Shown piece after piece: positions 11,101 to 21,354 of a stretch of DNA of 64,000 bases. Under the pieces are notes generated by a model that did no database searches, was not told where the DNA came from, and saw only the letters and a list, made by a program, of their open reading frames with translations. The stretch is from Acorus gramineus. Its lineage: Eukaryota > Streptophyta > Magnoliopsida > Acorales > Acoraceae. A program made the position numbers and the translations under genes. Every line of letters starts with the position of its first letter. Position 1 is the stretch's first letter. The stretch is from assembly GCA_030737835.1 (NCBI GenBank), contig JAUJYN010000021.1:682001-746000 (forward strand). Reading direction: 5' to 3'.

Positions 11101-11541
11101 GTGATTGGTTTCCAGCACTCACTGAGCTTGTAGCTCACCCCTCGCATACTGTTTCTTTTCAGGGGCAGTGTTGGGCGTGGAGCTGGAGCTTTCCTGTGGC
11201 GTGGTCTTATGGGCGTTGGAGCGTTCTTCCGGCGGGTGGCGAGTGCGAGGCTGTCAGCATTCCTAGAGTATTTTATGCTTTGTAATCGTGCATGTGGCAC
11301 AGGTTGTATTTTCTTTGGTCTAGACTTGGCTTCCACAGGACATTGATTGTGTATTCGGGTCTGTAATAATGTTTTGATTTACAGACATTGTATATATTAT
11401 GCTTCCGCTTTTCAGTCAGTTATCTTTATCTTGCTTTGCCGCCTTGTGTATTGTTGTTGGTGTCCTTATTGACCTCAGGTATTGATAACTGATATTATTT
11501 ATTTATTATTGCCACGTCTCGGGGACGCCTGGGGCGTGACA
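8102..11541 (+). repeat. D 5' LTR (3.44 kb)
   Basis: Long LTR with ordered landmarks: TC microsatellite (8541-8560), splice-donor-like CCAAG|GTGAGC at 8861/8862, GC-rich tract (8990-9330), acceptor-like CTTGCAG before 9443, a 39-base putative exon 2 ending 9481, the GC palindrome region (9510-9560), hairpin TATACTACTTG/CAAGTAGTATA (9571-9598), the GAGACCCGGGC block (about 9850-9950), hairpin GAATTCTGAAGAATTC (9999-10014), two GTGGGTCG/CGACCCAC hairpins each beside GAGGGTGAGGGTG, two CTCTTCGACCGACGG repeats (10876-10955), and terminal GGGGCGTGACA. It should contain promoter and polyadenylation signals, but I see no clear TATA box. Confidence 0.92.
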
Positions 11542-11548
11542 ATAAAGG

Positions 11549-11561
11549 TGGTATCAGAGCC
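11549..11561 (+). promoter_or_regulatory. D primer-binding site (initiator Met tRNA)
   Basis: TGGTATCAGAGCC lies 7 bases after the 5' LTR terminus. It is the standard complement of the 3' end of plant initiator methionyl tRNA, used to prime minus-strand DNA synthesis in many Ty3/gypsy and Ty1/copia elements. Confidence 0.93.
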
Positions 11562-11657
11562 TGGTCCTGTCAGAGCCTAAGTCTAGTCGTATAGATGATG
11601 AGTCGTAGGATTGTCATCCGAGTACTCTTGTGTTAGAAGTTATCTTAGGTTGCTGAC

Positions 11658-11760
11658 ATGCCTCCTCGCATCCGTTGACGTGGACGTGACCCCCCTGGAC
11701 CCACCCTTAAGTTGTCGACTGGGTCGACTGGGTAGGGTCAGCTGTTAGATCTCTTGTGCG
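11658..11760 (+). pseudogene. D gag start, stopped at codon 7
   Basis: ATG CCT CCT CGC matches the gag start of element A at 27042 (MPPR). Codon 7 is TGA (11676-11678), after which the frame reads arginine- and proline-rich sequence only briefly before homology to gag is lost. The same TGA is present in elements C (35360-35362) and E (47004-47006). No capsid domain or zinc knuckle follows. Confidence 0.75.
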
Positions 11761-11979
11761 GGATTAAGGTTTGGGTAGGAGATTCCAGCCCAGTAGTGTG
11801 ATAGTGATGAATTGGTTGCAATTTCTAAGGTATGGATTGCGTCTCGATAATGGAGCTTCTTCCCCGTGTATCGGTATCGCTGGTAACCATGGAGTTCGCG
11901 TGCGGCGCCAGTGTAAAGTGTTGAGGATGTGGTGTATTGCTCATTAAGGGATGATGTCTTCTTCTAGACTTCCTACTAC

Positions 11980-12110
11980 GGATTAAGGGGCCTTGCAGGG
12001 TCAGCGTTGAGACCCGGGCTAGGGTACTCCGTGTTCCTCTTTTGGTTGTCGGGATATCCTATATCGGGACCTCATGGTGCCCTGCCAAGGTTTCTTTTCC
12101 CAGTCAAGGA
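11980..12110 (+). repeat. LTR-homologous block inside the D internal region
   Basis: The stretch holding CAGCGTTGAGACCCGGGCTAG, ACTCCGTGTTCC, GGTTGTCGGGATATCC and CCAAGGTTTCTTTTCC is a near copy of LTR sequence at about 9850-9950. The same block occurs in the internal regions of C (about 34935-35050), E (about 46575-46690) and A (about 28950-29070). It is therefore an old, shared feature of the family. Confidence 0.8.
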
Positions 12111-12734
12111 ATACCTTAGAAGGCATCAAATTATGTGGATTTTTCCCTCTCACTTGGAAGGTGTTGTAGCGAGTGGTGATGCGTACGATCGGGATTGGGT
12201 GCGTCCTATTGCAGCTTAGTGGGCGATCGCTTGTGGACTGGGTTCCATAGTGACACCTGGAGTCGCTTCGATATATCATTGTGTGTTGTAGCTGCCCGGT
12301 TGAGGCCAGAGTCCTGTGAGGTGCTCCCAGATGCTATGCTTGTTGGTGCGCCCATATGGCAGAGATAGCGGGCTTGGGAGGCTACCAGGTAGAGGCCACA
12401 CCGGGAGAGTGCTGCTAAATGATGTCGAGAGCGTGGACTCCCCGTGATGAATCTGCCCATGGAGTGCAGGATGCCGGAGTTCCAATGGTTGTAGATGAGC
12501 GGCCTATCTCTGGCGGCATATAAGCACAGTTGTGGATACTGTCGCGTTTTGCCCCACATTGGTCGCGAATAAGGAGACGCAATGCTAGCGTTCGTGATGG
12601 GACTCAACCGCCTATCAGATAGATGACGTCGCATAGGCATTGTCGAGGTTCGACGACCCCTTAATGCGTGTCTTGTGGATTAAGTGCGGTTGAGCGGCTT
12701 ACCTAGCGTGTAAGTGTTATCATGAGCGCCAGCC

Positions 12735-13020
12735 ATGCTCGAGGAGCAGAATCTGAACTTAATTGTTTGTGGTGTTGTTTTGATCTCCCCGTGGAGGTTG
12801 AAGATCAATTACCTTTGCCGCGAATCGATGATCTATTTGACCTGCTCTGGGATCTTCGCACAAGGGTACCACAAGTCGGAGATCCGAGAGTGGGACATCC
12901 CGAAGATGGCTTTTTGTGACCATTCAGGCACTACGAGTTTTAAGTACTGCCGTCGGGGTTGACGAATGCGCTGGATGCCTTGTGGATCTCAAAAGTTTTA
13001 TTGGGCTTTCCGTGGACTAC
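12735..13020 (+). pseudogene. D reverse transcriptase remnant
   Basis: Frames in this stretch encode LPLPRIDDLFD at about 12812 and then GYHKSEIREWDIPKMAF-type sequence, corresponding to the fingers/palm of Ty3/gypsy RT (PLPRIDDLFDQL ... GYHQ ... I..EDIPKTAF). LTNALDA near 12955 corresponds to the LTNAPAAF motif. Frameshifts and stops separate these pieces. The YVDD-type catalytic motif and everything to the end of RNase H are absent, so no polymerase can be made. Confidence 0.75.
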
Positions 13021-13119
13021 TTTGAGGTAGTCTCCATAGAGATTGCTGTGGTGTGATGAAAAGGTGATGTGGGTGACCTTGTTTCCCCAGGTTTGCATGC
13101 CCTCAGGCAAAGTTCGATA

Positions 13120-13890
13120 ATCATCATCGCGTTGGAACGCGTCAGTCCATCGAGATTCCTCAGTGGACGTGGGAGTGGGTTATCAAGGATTGTCACAGAC
13201 TCGTTAATGTCACGTTCGGGTCACGACGCCGCCTAGGTGATCATTGACCGACTGACTAAGTCCGCGCTTCCCTCCCTAATCCAACTGATTGAGTCTCTGG
13301 ACGCCTTGACGTGGGTTTTCACCTTCGCGATTGTTCGTCTTCATGGCACTCCAGTCGGCGCTATTTTCGGTTGAGACGCGAGGGTTACTTTGAGGTTGTG
13401 GCGCAGCTTTTGGCGCGAGCCTCCATTTAAGTATAGCGTTTCATCGCCGATGGACAGCCAGGCAAAGAGGACGATTCAGGCCTTGGAGGACATGCTAAGT
13501 ACCTGCGTGCTCGATGATGAGGGCAATTGGGTGAGGTACCGCCCATTAGTTGGGGTATGCTTGCAAGCGACTGCCATTCGAGCACCCAGATGGATCTGTG
13601 AAATGCACTCTGTAGGCACAGTTTCATACCTCCCTTGTGTTGGGACGGTTGTGGAGCGCCAGTTGGAGGGGCCATAAGTTAGTTGTTTGACCTTGCGGTG
13701 GCCCGGTTGGTTCATGTGTACATCTGCACCTCCCAGAACCGACAGAAGGCTACCCAGGTCATCGTCGCCAGGGGCTTACCTTTGGGTTTGGCGACCATAT
13801 TTTCAAGAAGGTGTCCTGGTTTAGGGGCACCCTCTGTTTCGACGTTCGGGGCAAGCTGAGTTTGCTCTTTAATGGGACCATTTCTCATCA
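13120..13890 (+). pseudogene. D integrase remnant (core and GPY-like region)
   Basis: Fragments match chromovirus integrase in order: IPQWTWEW before 13190, IDRLTKSA at about 13239, IVRLHGTPVGAIFG near 13330 with the expected SDRD acidic motif lost, then SSPMDSQAKRTIQALEDML at about 13440 (usual FHPQTDGQSERTIQTLEDML), and GFGDHIFKKVS at about 13790 in the GDHVFLKVSP region. There are several stops and frame changes. At least one catalytic acid of the DDE triad is missing. Confidence 0.8.
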
Positions 13891-14170
13891 TTGAGTGGAT
13901 TGGGGAGGTGGCTTATCATGTAGCCTTTCCCCCACAACTGGTTCATGCCCACGACGTCGTCCTTGTCCCATGGCCGAGGCGTTATGTCCACGATCCTGCT
14001 CAGTCATTCTGTTCGACCGCCTCATCCTCGAGGTGGATTTGTCGTTCGTGGAGCAGTGGATCGAGGTCAGGGACAAGCATGAGAAGAGGCTCCACGCTAA
14101 GACCGTTCCTTTGATTATAGTGTGTTGGTAGCGCCAGTCCGGTGCAAAGACCACTTGGGAGCAAAGGTCT
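13890..14170 (+). pseudogene. D integrase C-terminus and chromodomain remnant
   Basis: RYVHDPAQS is the usual linker R(Y)VPDPSHV. It is followed from about 14030 by LEVDLSFVEQWIEVRDK, then KRLHAKTVPLI and a TTWE motif, which together fit a chromodomain of the Tekay/Del-type chromoviruses (P..I.D.....LR.K....VKV.W ... E.TWE). A TAG interrupts it at about 14129. The last coding bases and FRGLNFL-type sequence run into the polypurine tract. Confidence 0.72.
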
Positions 14171-14227
14171 AAGAATGATACTTCGGTCTTCCCTTTGGGT
14201 TTCCTTAAATTTCGAGGACTAAATTTC

Positions 14228-14241
14228 CTAAGGGGGGAGAA
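14228..14241 (+). promoter_or_regulatory. D polypurine tract
   Basis: CTAAGGGGGGAGAA lies immediately before the 3' LTR start TGTTGTGTC at 14242. Such a purine-rich, RNase-H-resistant tract primes plus-strand DNA synthesis. Confidence 0.92.
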
Positions 14242-17200
14242 TGTTGTGTCTGTGTCATTTGGAGCGCTCTGTTTGAAGATTTGGGTACATAATTTTTTTT
14301 CCTAAGTTATGTATTCCTGATTTGGTATTTGGATTTGATTTTGTTAAATCCAAGATGAAGAGGTTTAATTATGATTTTATTATGAGATGTCCAGTTTTGA
14401 GTTAGCTTTCGCACAGAAGTGGAATTAGATCAACTGGATTCTTGTAGTAAAAGTTATGGGTATTTTTCCAAGTATACCCCGGGGATGGAAATTCTGGCAG
14501 CAGCCCTGCTCGATGTTTAGCTCTAATTTCGGATTAGCTGGAGAGATTATCTGATCTTGGCATGAACATGAAAGTTGTAGATAATCTTCTTAGCTTTCCA
14601 TCGGTCTTGGAATTGAGCAATTCGGAGCTGTATCGAGGAAGTTATGGCTGTTCCAGTGAAGCTTGCGCAGAATTTCTAGTCAAAGGGCGACTAGGTCTTT
14701 TCCCCTTTAGATATTTGTGTGCTAAAAAGGCTCTCTCTCTCTCTCTCTCCCTCTCACTTCCACGACCAGCCTCTTCTGGTCTCTCCTCTCTTTTCAAACC
14801 CCTCCCCTAGATGTTTGATAAAATGATTCAATGAAGAAGAGAAGGTGGAGGTGCTAGTGGTGGTGGATCTTTGTGTTTGTGTGTTGTTTGTTGTTCTCCC
14901 CTCTATATCAAGCTCTCTTTGCATGATCTCCCCCCCCTGTTTTGCTGCTGAAGAGGAGGCTGAGGAGAGGCTAGAGGCGGTTGTTATACTTGTGTCACTT
15001 TTAGCATGCTGGTAACCGTTGGAGCGTTCTGGCAGTTTTTAAAATTTTTAGGGTTTTCGATCGGAACCGCTAATTTTTGGACTGTTAGCTATCGTCCTGA
15101 GTTAGAGGACTCCGATTGGAAATCTAACTGCATATTTGGTGTCCTGGTGCCGTTTTAGACCTCTCACGAAAATTTCATCGAATTCCGGTAACGTTTTCGA
15201 AATTTTGCAGTTTCGGGGCGTATCTGGGTTTTTAAGTCGCTCGCTATATAAGTGAAAGCATAAAATATTCTGGCACTATTCATCATCCCCTACCTTGAGC
15301 CCTCGCTCTCCTCTCCTCAGTTTTTCTCACTTTTGAGCCCCTTAGACCCCTCAAACCTTAAAAGTTAAAACCTAGGAAGTGTAGATCGGGTCCCGATCTA
15401 CACCCCGGTGGTTTCAAATCCCAATTCCGGCAAGTTTTGGCCGTTCGTCCGCCCTCTCTTCGCCTCTGTTTTGAGCCATCTCGGTGGTGGAGGTAGATCC
15501 GGGCATTGGAAACCCTTTGGGAGAGGTTTCGGTGCGCGGAGAGGTTTCGGTGCCCGGGGCGTGACAGCGGTGGTCGTGGTTGAGGTAGTCGCGGGTGCGT
15601 CGAGGGCCCCTGAACCACCCCCTTTTGTTCCCCCCCCCCCCCCAAGGTGAGCTCCTCCCCTCCTTTTCTTGATATTTTTGGCTTAAGGGGATGTTGGGAA
15701 GGTCATGCATGTTGGGTAGATGTGTAAGGGTGTGTGTGAGGGGTTGGGATGGGAGAAAAAGGGGTTAGAATGGCTTGGGCACGCGCTGGGCGTGGTCTGC
15801 GCGCGTGCGCAAGCAGGCGCGCGCGCAGGCAAGCTCAGTCAGGCGCGCAGTGGCGCGCGGGTGCATGCGCGCGCGCGCGGGCAGGGCGCCTGGGCACTGC
15901 GCCTGGGTGCGGGGCAGGGCGCCTGGGCATGCGCCTGGGCGCGGAGCTGGGGACTAGTGCGCGCGCGTGCGCGCACGTGCGTGCGTGCGCATGCCGGGAC
16001 GTGCGCGGGGTGCGGCGCGTGGGGCGCGGGCTGGACGCGCGGTGCGCGCGGGCAGGCGCGCGTCAGTGCGCCGATGGTGCCGGGGTGTGTGCGCGCGTGC
16101 GGGGGGGCCATGCGTATGGCTGCCCGAGGGTTCGGGTAGGTGTCGGGGCACTCGGACTCGCGTGCGTACGCGCGTGCTCGCATGCGTGCGAGCCCGTATG
16201 CATGCTTATCCAAGTTTTGGGTATTTCTAAGCATTTCTATGTATAAATTGTGTTGTTTCTCACCAGTTCGATGCCCCTACCTTGCAGATCTCGTCGTATG
16301 GGATGCACGAGGTCCCGGGTAGTAAGTTGAGTGGTTTGATTCCAATCCCCCCCCCTCTCTAGGGATGTGCTCGACTCGCGTAGACGCGCGTCGCTCATCG
16401 ATGGGGTATCTTAGCTATACTACTTGTGTAAACAAGTAGTATAACCATGCTTAAACTAAAATATGTAGATACCATGCGAGCATGATTAATATGTAGTATG
16501 CATGCCACCCTAGTCCTTGTATGTTAGGGACTTGCACCCTTAGGATATGTGTAAGAGCCATGCATCCTGACACCTTGTTATCATGCGAGGAAAGCCTCCA
16601 CCTATGCATGCGTCCTATTAGTTTAATTTATTAAATAAAATGCGAGCGTATGTCTATTAGTATGCCTTGGGGAATATTAAGGGGGCCTTGCGAGGTCAAC
16701 ATTGAGACCCGGGCTAGGGTACTCCGTGTTCCTTGTTTGGTTGTCGGGATGTCCTATATCGGGACCTCAGGTTGCCCTCCCAAGGTTTCTTTTCCTCATT
16801 ATTATCTTATATATTCCCCGCATCTTGGTAATGCGCCCTGGAGGAATTCTAAAAAATTCATGACATTAGAGTTGTTGAGATGTGTTGTTGGCGGATTTGA
16901 GTGGATCATATGCGTATGGATAGGCTGTTCTGTTCCCTTCGTTGGATTCGTGTAGAGACTGCCCCAGCGTTAGAAAGGCTGTCTCGTGAGAGGGCTCCCA
17001 TCAGTAGGCACCTCCTGATTTGGGACGGACTGTGCTGAATGTGGGAGTGGCCAAGCGGCCTACGGAGTGGAGGAGAGACTATCGGTGGACCAAGGGTGAC
17101 CAACAGCCTAGTCAGTCCCAATATCCTATGTCACCTATTGAGGGGTGAGGGTGAGGGTGTGGTGGGTCGGCGATGTAGCGACCCACTGGATTTGTGTAGT

Positions 17201-18395
17201 TCAAGGATGATTAACAGCCTAGTCAGTCCCAATATCCTATGTCACCATATTGAGGGGTGAGGGTGAGGGTGTGGTGGGTCGGCGATGTAGCGATCCACTG
17301 GTTTGTGTAGTCATTGCCACTTTGAGGCTATGATTGTTTTGAGGTTCATATGACTGTGATGCAGAGTTTGGTGCCATTCACTGAGTGTGTGGCCAGGTAG
17401 AGGCTACCCGGAAGAGGGTTAACGAATGATGTCGCGAGCGTGGAATCGCTCTCCCCTTCGTTGGATCCGATGTAGGAACTCCTCGACATTGGAGGCCAGG
17501 GAGAGGCTACCGATGGACCAGGGGTGTAGAGCAGTCTAAGTCTCTCCCAAAGTCCCAAAATGTCTCCTTTCGGGAGTGAGGGTGTGGATGAGGCGAAGAC
17601 GCGTCGCCTCGTGACCCATTCGTTGTTCGACCGTTCCCATAGATGTTGGGTCCGGTCTCGTGATGGATGTTGAAGGACATCGATGGGCGATTATCTAGAT
17701 GTAGATGATCCAGTAGTGTTGAGTAGACCAGTAAATCCGGGTCTCTTCGACCGACGGTATGGTCTCTAGACAAGTAAATCCGGGTCTCTTCGACCGACGG
17801 TATGGTCTCTCCCCATAAGTCCCAAAATGACTCCTTTCGGGAGTGAGGGTGGGGGTGAGGTTGGTCGCGCCGCCGCGTGACCCAGTGATCATTGGGTTTC
17901 TACCCATGTTTTTCCTTGAAAAAGGGAACTGATTTATGTATTGAACTGTAGATGAGGATTGGTTTCCAGCCACTCACTGAGCTTGTAGCTCACCCCTTGC
18001 ATACTGTTTTTTTTCAAGGGCAGTGTTGGGCGTGGAGCTGGAGCTTTCTAGTGGCGTGGTCTTATGGGCATTGGAGCGTTCTTCCGGCGGGTGGCGAGTG
18101 CGAGGCTGTCAGCATTCCTAGAGTCTTTTATGCTTTGTAAATCGTGCGTGTGACACATGTTGTATTTTCTTTGGTCTAGGCTTGCCTTTCACGGGACATT
18201 GATTGTGTATTCGGGTCTGTAATAATGTTTTGATTTACAGACATTGTATAAATTATGCTTCCGCTTTCCAGTCAGTTATCTTTATCTTGCTTTGCCGCCT
18301 TGTGTATTGTTGTTGGTGTCCTTATTGACCTCAGGTATTGATAGCTGATATCTTATTTATTATTGCCACGTCTCGGGGACGCCTGGGGCGTGACA
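14242..18395 (+). repeat. D 3' LTR, interrupted by a short A-type LTR
   Basis: Matches the 5' LTR throughout and ends GGGGCGTGACA at 18395. It contains the nested 14982-15566 insertion and keeps a ~50-bp segment after TTTCTAGTC (about 14682-14730) that is missing from the 5' LTR. The GAATTCTGAAGAATTC hairpin is damaged here (GAATTCTAAAAAATTC). Two CTCTTCGACCGACGG repeats lie near 17728-17812. Confidence 0.92.
14982..15566 (+). mobile_element. Deleted A-type solo LTR, 585 bp, TSD GCGGT
   Basis: Starts TGTTATACTTGTGTCAC and ends CCCGGGGCGTGACA, flanked by GCGGT at 14977-14981 and 15567-15571. The first ~560 bases match the A-type LTR from its start through TATA-like CTATATAAG (15243-15251) into exon 1. 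The remaining ~2.8 kb of the LTR is absent except the terminal 12-15 bases. The empty site is visible at about 8787-8800. Confidence 0.92.
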
Positions 18396-18400
18396 GTAAG

Positions 18401-19463
18401 GGCATCAAATTTGGTGAGTAACATCACAATTTAACACTTGGAAATCACTACAAATACCAAAGACTTAGACATGCACGCATACGGGCTCGCACGCATGCAA
18501 GCACGCGCGTACGCACGCATGCCCGAGTGCCCCAGCACCTACCCGAGACCCTGGGTAGCCCCACACATGCCCCAGCACGCGCACGCACGCGCGCGCGCGC
18601 ACTGGCCCCCAGCCGCGCCCAGACGCATGCCCCGCGCGCACCCCAGCTCGCGCTAGTGCCCTTCTGCGCGCGCGCATGCGCGCAGACAGCCCCCAGCGCG
18701 TGCCCAGCCCCTTTTTAACCCTCCCCAACCCCTCACACACACCCTAACCCATCTACCTAGAAGGCATGACCTCCCCAACCATCCCAACAGCCCTAAAAAT
18801 CAAGAAGAAGGGGAAGAGGACTTACCAAAAGAGGGAAAGGGAAAGGGGGAGATGCGGGGCTCTCGACGCGCCCACGGCCTCCTCAACCACCACCACCACC
18901 ATGCCTCCTCTTCAGCCTCTCCCCAGCCCTCTTTGGCTGCAAATCAGGGGGGGGGGACAAGATATAAGAGGGTGCTTGAGAGAGGAGAATCAACAACAAT
19001 TAAAAACACTTACAGAAACTTGTTCTTCCTCCTTCACCTTCTCCTTCTCTTCTCTTTGTGACATTAACACAAACACTTGGGGGGGGGGGATGAAAGAGAG
19101 AAAGAGAGACCCAGGAGTGGTAGACGTGGGGAGTGAGAGAGGGAGAGAGAGGGAGAGAGAGAGAGAGAGATACTTGGTAAAATACCCATAACTTTTACTA
19201 CATGAATCCAGTTGATCTAATTTCACTTTTGTATGAAAGCTAACTCAAAACTGAGCATCTCATAATAAAATCATATTTAAACCTCTTCATCTTGGATTTT
19301 AACAAAATTAAATCCAAATACCAAATCGAAAATGCATAACTTCTAGGAGAAAATTATGTAGCCTAATTTTCAATGTGAGCTCTCCAACTCCTGTAGGTGG
19401 CTAAAACCAAAATTTTAGCGACCCCGATCGAAAAATAAGACTCCAAATGACACAGGCATAACA
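18401..19463 (-). repeat. C 3' LTR, second segment
   Basis: Resumes after the D target duplication with GGCATCAAATTTGGTGAG, identical to the uninterrupted copy at about 37750. It holds the GC-rich tract (18475-18700), the exon 1-like Ser/His/Pro-coding simple-repeat region, a G-run and GA microsatellite (19080-19170), and the terminal CACAGGCATAACA. A segment of ~280 bp present in the C 5' LTR is deleted at the GA repeat. Confidence 0.9.
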
Positions 19464-19478
19464 TTCTCCCCCCCTTAG
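19464..19478 (-). promoter_or_regulatory. C polypurine tract (minus strand)
   Basis: TTCTCCCCCCCTTAG is the reverse complement of CTAAGGGGGGGAGAA and abuts the 3' LTR. It is the same tract as in D, E and A. Confidence 0.9.
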
Positions 19479-20340
19479 GAAATTTAGTCCTCGAAATTTA
19501 AGGAAACCCAAAGGGAAGACCGAATGTAGCAAGTATCTCGCATAGACCTTTTGCTCCCAAGTGGTCCATGCACCAGACTGGCGCTACCGACACACTGCAA
19601 TAAAGGGAACGGTCTAAGCGTGGAGCCTCTTCTCATGCTGGTCTCTGACCTCGATCCACTGCTCCACGAACGACAAATCCAGCTCGAGAATGAGACAGTC
19701 GAACTGAATGACTGAGCAGGATCGTGGACATAACGCCCCAGCCATGAGACAAGGACGACGTCGTGGGCATGAGCCAGCTGTGGGGGAAAGGCTACATGAC
19801 AAGCCACCTCCCCAATCCACTCAATGATGAGAAACAGTCCCATTAAAGAGCCAACTCAGCTTGCCCCGAACGTCGAAACAGAGGATGCCCTTAAACTGGG
19901 ACACCTTCACGAAAACATGGTCGCCAAACCCAAAAGTAAGCTCCTGGCGACGATGACCTGCGTAGCCCTTCTGTCGGTTCTGGGAGGTGCAAATGCACAC
20001 ACGAACCAACCTGGCCACCGCAAGGTCAAACAACTAACTTATGGCCTCTCCAACTGGCGCTCCTCAACCGTCCCAACACAAGGGAGGTATAAAACTGCGC
20101 CTGTAGAGTGCCTTTCACAGATCCATCTGGATGCTCGAATGGCAGTCGTCTGTCAGGCATACCCACCCCAACAAATGAGTGATGCCTCACCCAACTGCCC
20201 TCATCATCGAGCATGCAGGCACTTAGCACGTCCTCCAAGGTCTGAATCGTCCTCTTTGTCTGACTGTCCATCGGCGATGAAACGCTATACTTAAATGGAG
20301 GCTCGCGCCAAAGCCTGCCAAGGCTGCGCCACAACCTCAA
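19479..20340 (-). pseudogene. C integrase C-terminus, GPY-like region and core remnant
   Basis: Reading on the minus strand from 20340 down: a SSPMDSQTKRTIQTLEDVL motif (usual QTDGQSERTIQTLEDML); then QKGYAGHRRQELTFGFGDHVF at about 19930-19990; GEVACHVAFPPQLAHAHDVV and RYVHDPAQS near 19720-19840; then LDLSFVEQWIEVRDQHEKRL of the chromodomain. Several frames are needed, so this is inactivated. It matches D internal positions 13390-14170. Confidence 0.8.
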
Positions 20341-21354
20341 AGTAACCCTCGCGTCTCAACCAAAAATAGCGCCGACTGGAGTACCATGAAGACAAACAAT
20401 CGCGAAGGTGAAAACCCACGTCAAGGCGTCCAGAGACTCAATCAATCGGATTAGGGAGGGAAGCGCGGACTTAGTCAGTCGGTCATTGATCACCTAGACG
20501 GCGTCGTGGCCCGAACGTGACATTAGCGAGTCCGCAACAATCCCCGATAACCCACTCCCACGTCCGCTGAGGAATCTCCATGGACTGACGCTTTCCAACG
20601 CGATGATGATGATTCTCGAACTTTGCCTGAGGGCATGCCAACCTGGGGAAACAAGGTCACCCACATCACCTTTTCATCACACCACAACAATCTCAATGAA
20701 GACTACCCCAAAGTAGTCCACGGATGCCCAATAAACTTTTGAGATCCACGAAGGCATCCGGCGCATTCGTCAACCCCGACAGCAGTACTTAAAACTCGTA
20801 GTGCTTGAACGGTCATGAAAGGCCATCTATGGGATGTCTGACTCCCGGATCTCTGACTTGTGGTACCCTTGTGCGAAGATCGATCTAAGAGAAGACACTG
20901 GCTCCCAAAGCTGGTCAAACAGATCATCGATTCGCGGCAAGGGTAATTGATCTTCTACCTCCACGGGGAGATCAAAACAACACCACGAACAATTAAGTCC
21001 AGATTCTACTCCTCGAGCATGGCTGGTGCTCATGATGACACTTACACGCTTGGTAAGCCGCTCAACCGCACTTAATCCACAAGACACGCAATAAGGGGTC
21101 GTCGAACCTCGACAATGCCTATGCGACGTCATCTATCTGATAGGGCGGTTGAGTCCCATCACGAACGCTAGCATCGCGTCTCCTCATTTGCGACCAATGT
21201 GGGGCAAAACGCGACAGTATCCACAACTGTGCTTCACATGCCACCAGAGATAGGTCGCTCAACTATAACCATTGGAACTCCAGCATCCTGCACTCCATGG
21301 GCAGATTCATCACGGGGAGTCCATGCTCTCGACATCATCCAGTAGCACTCTCCC
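20340..21354 (-). pseudogene. C integrase core start and RT remnant
   Basis: Minus-strand homologue of D 12400-13390. It contains the LPLPRIDDLFDQLWE motif of RT (about 20890-20960), GYHKSEIRESDIP (about 20825-20880) and the TNALDA-like motif. The fuller DLFDQL spelling is closer to the RT consensus than in D. The region is interrupted after 21354 by the D-type solo LTR and continues at 34637. Confidence 0.7.

Larger units (their letters stand above)
8102..18395 (+). mobile_element. Element D: complete non-autonomous chromovirus, TSD GTAAG
   Basis: Plus-strand element of about 10.3 kb flanked by GTAAG at 8097-8101 and 18396-18400. LTRs are 8102-11541 and 14242-18395, both starting TGTTGTGTCTGTGTCATTTGGAG and ending GGGGCGTGACA. 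The internal region 11542-14241 holds a primer-binding site, a gag start stopped at codon 7, RT and integrase remnants, a chromodomain remnant and a polypurine tract. The 3' LTR carries a nested 585-bp A-type LTR. An empty version of the target is at about 37744. Confidence 0.95.

Noticed and set aside
11549..11561. tRNA gene
   Set aside because: Only the 13-base primer-binding complement is present; no cloverleaf.
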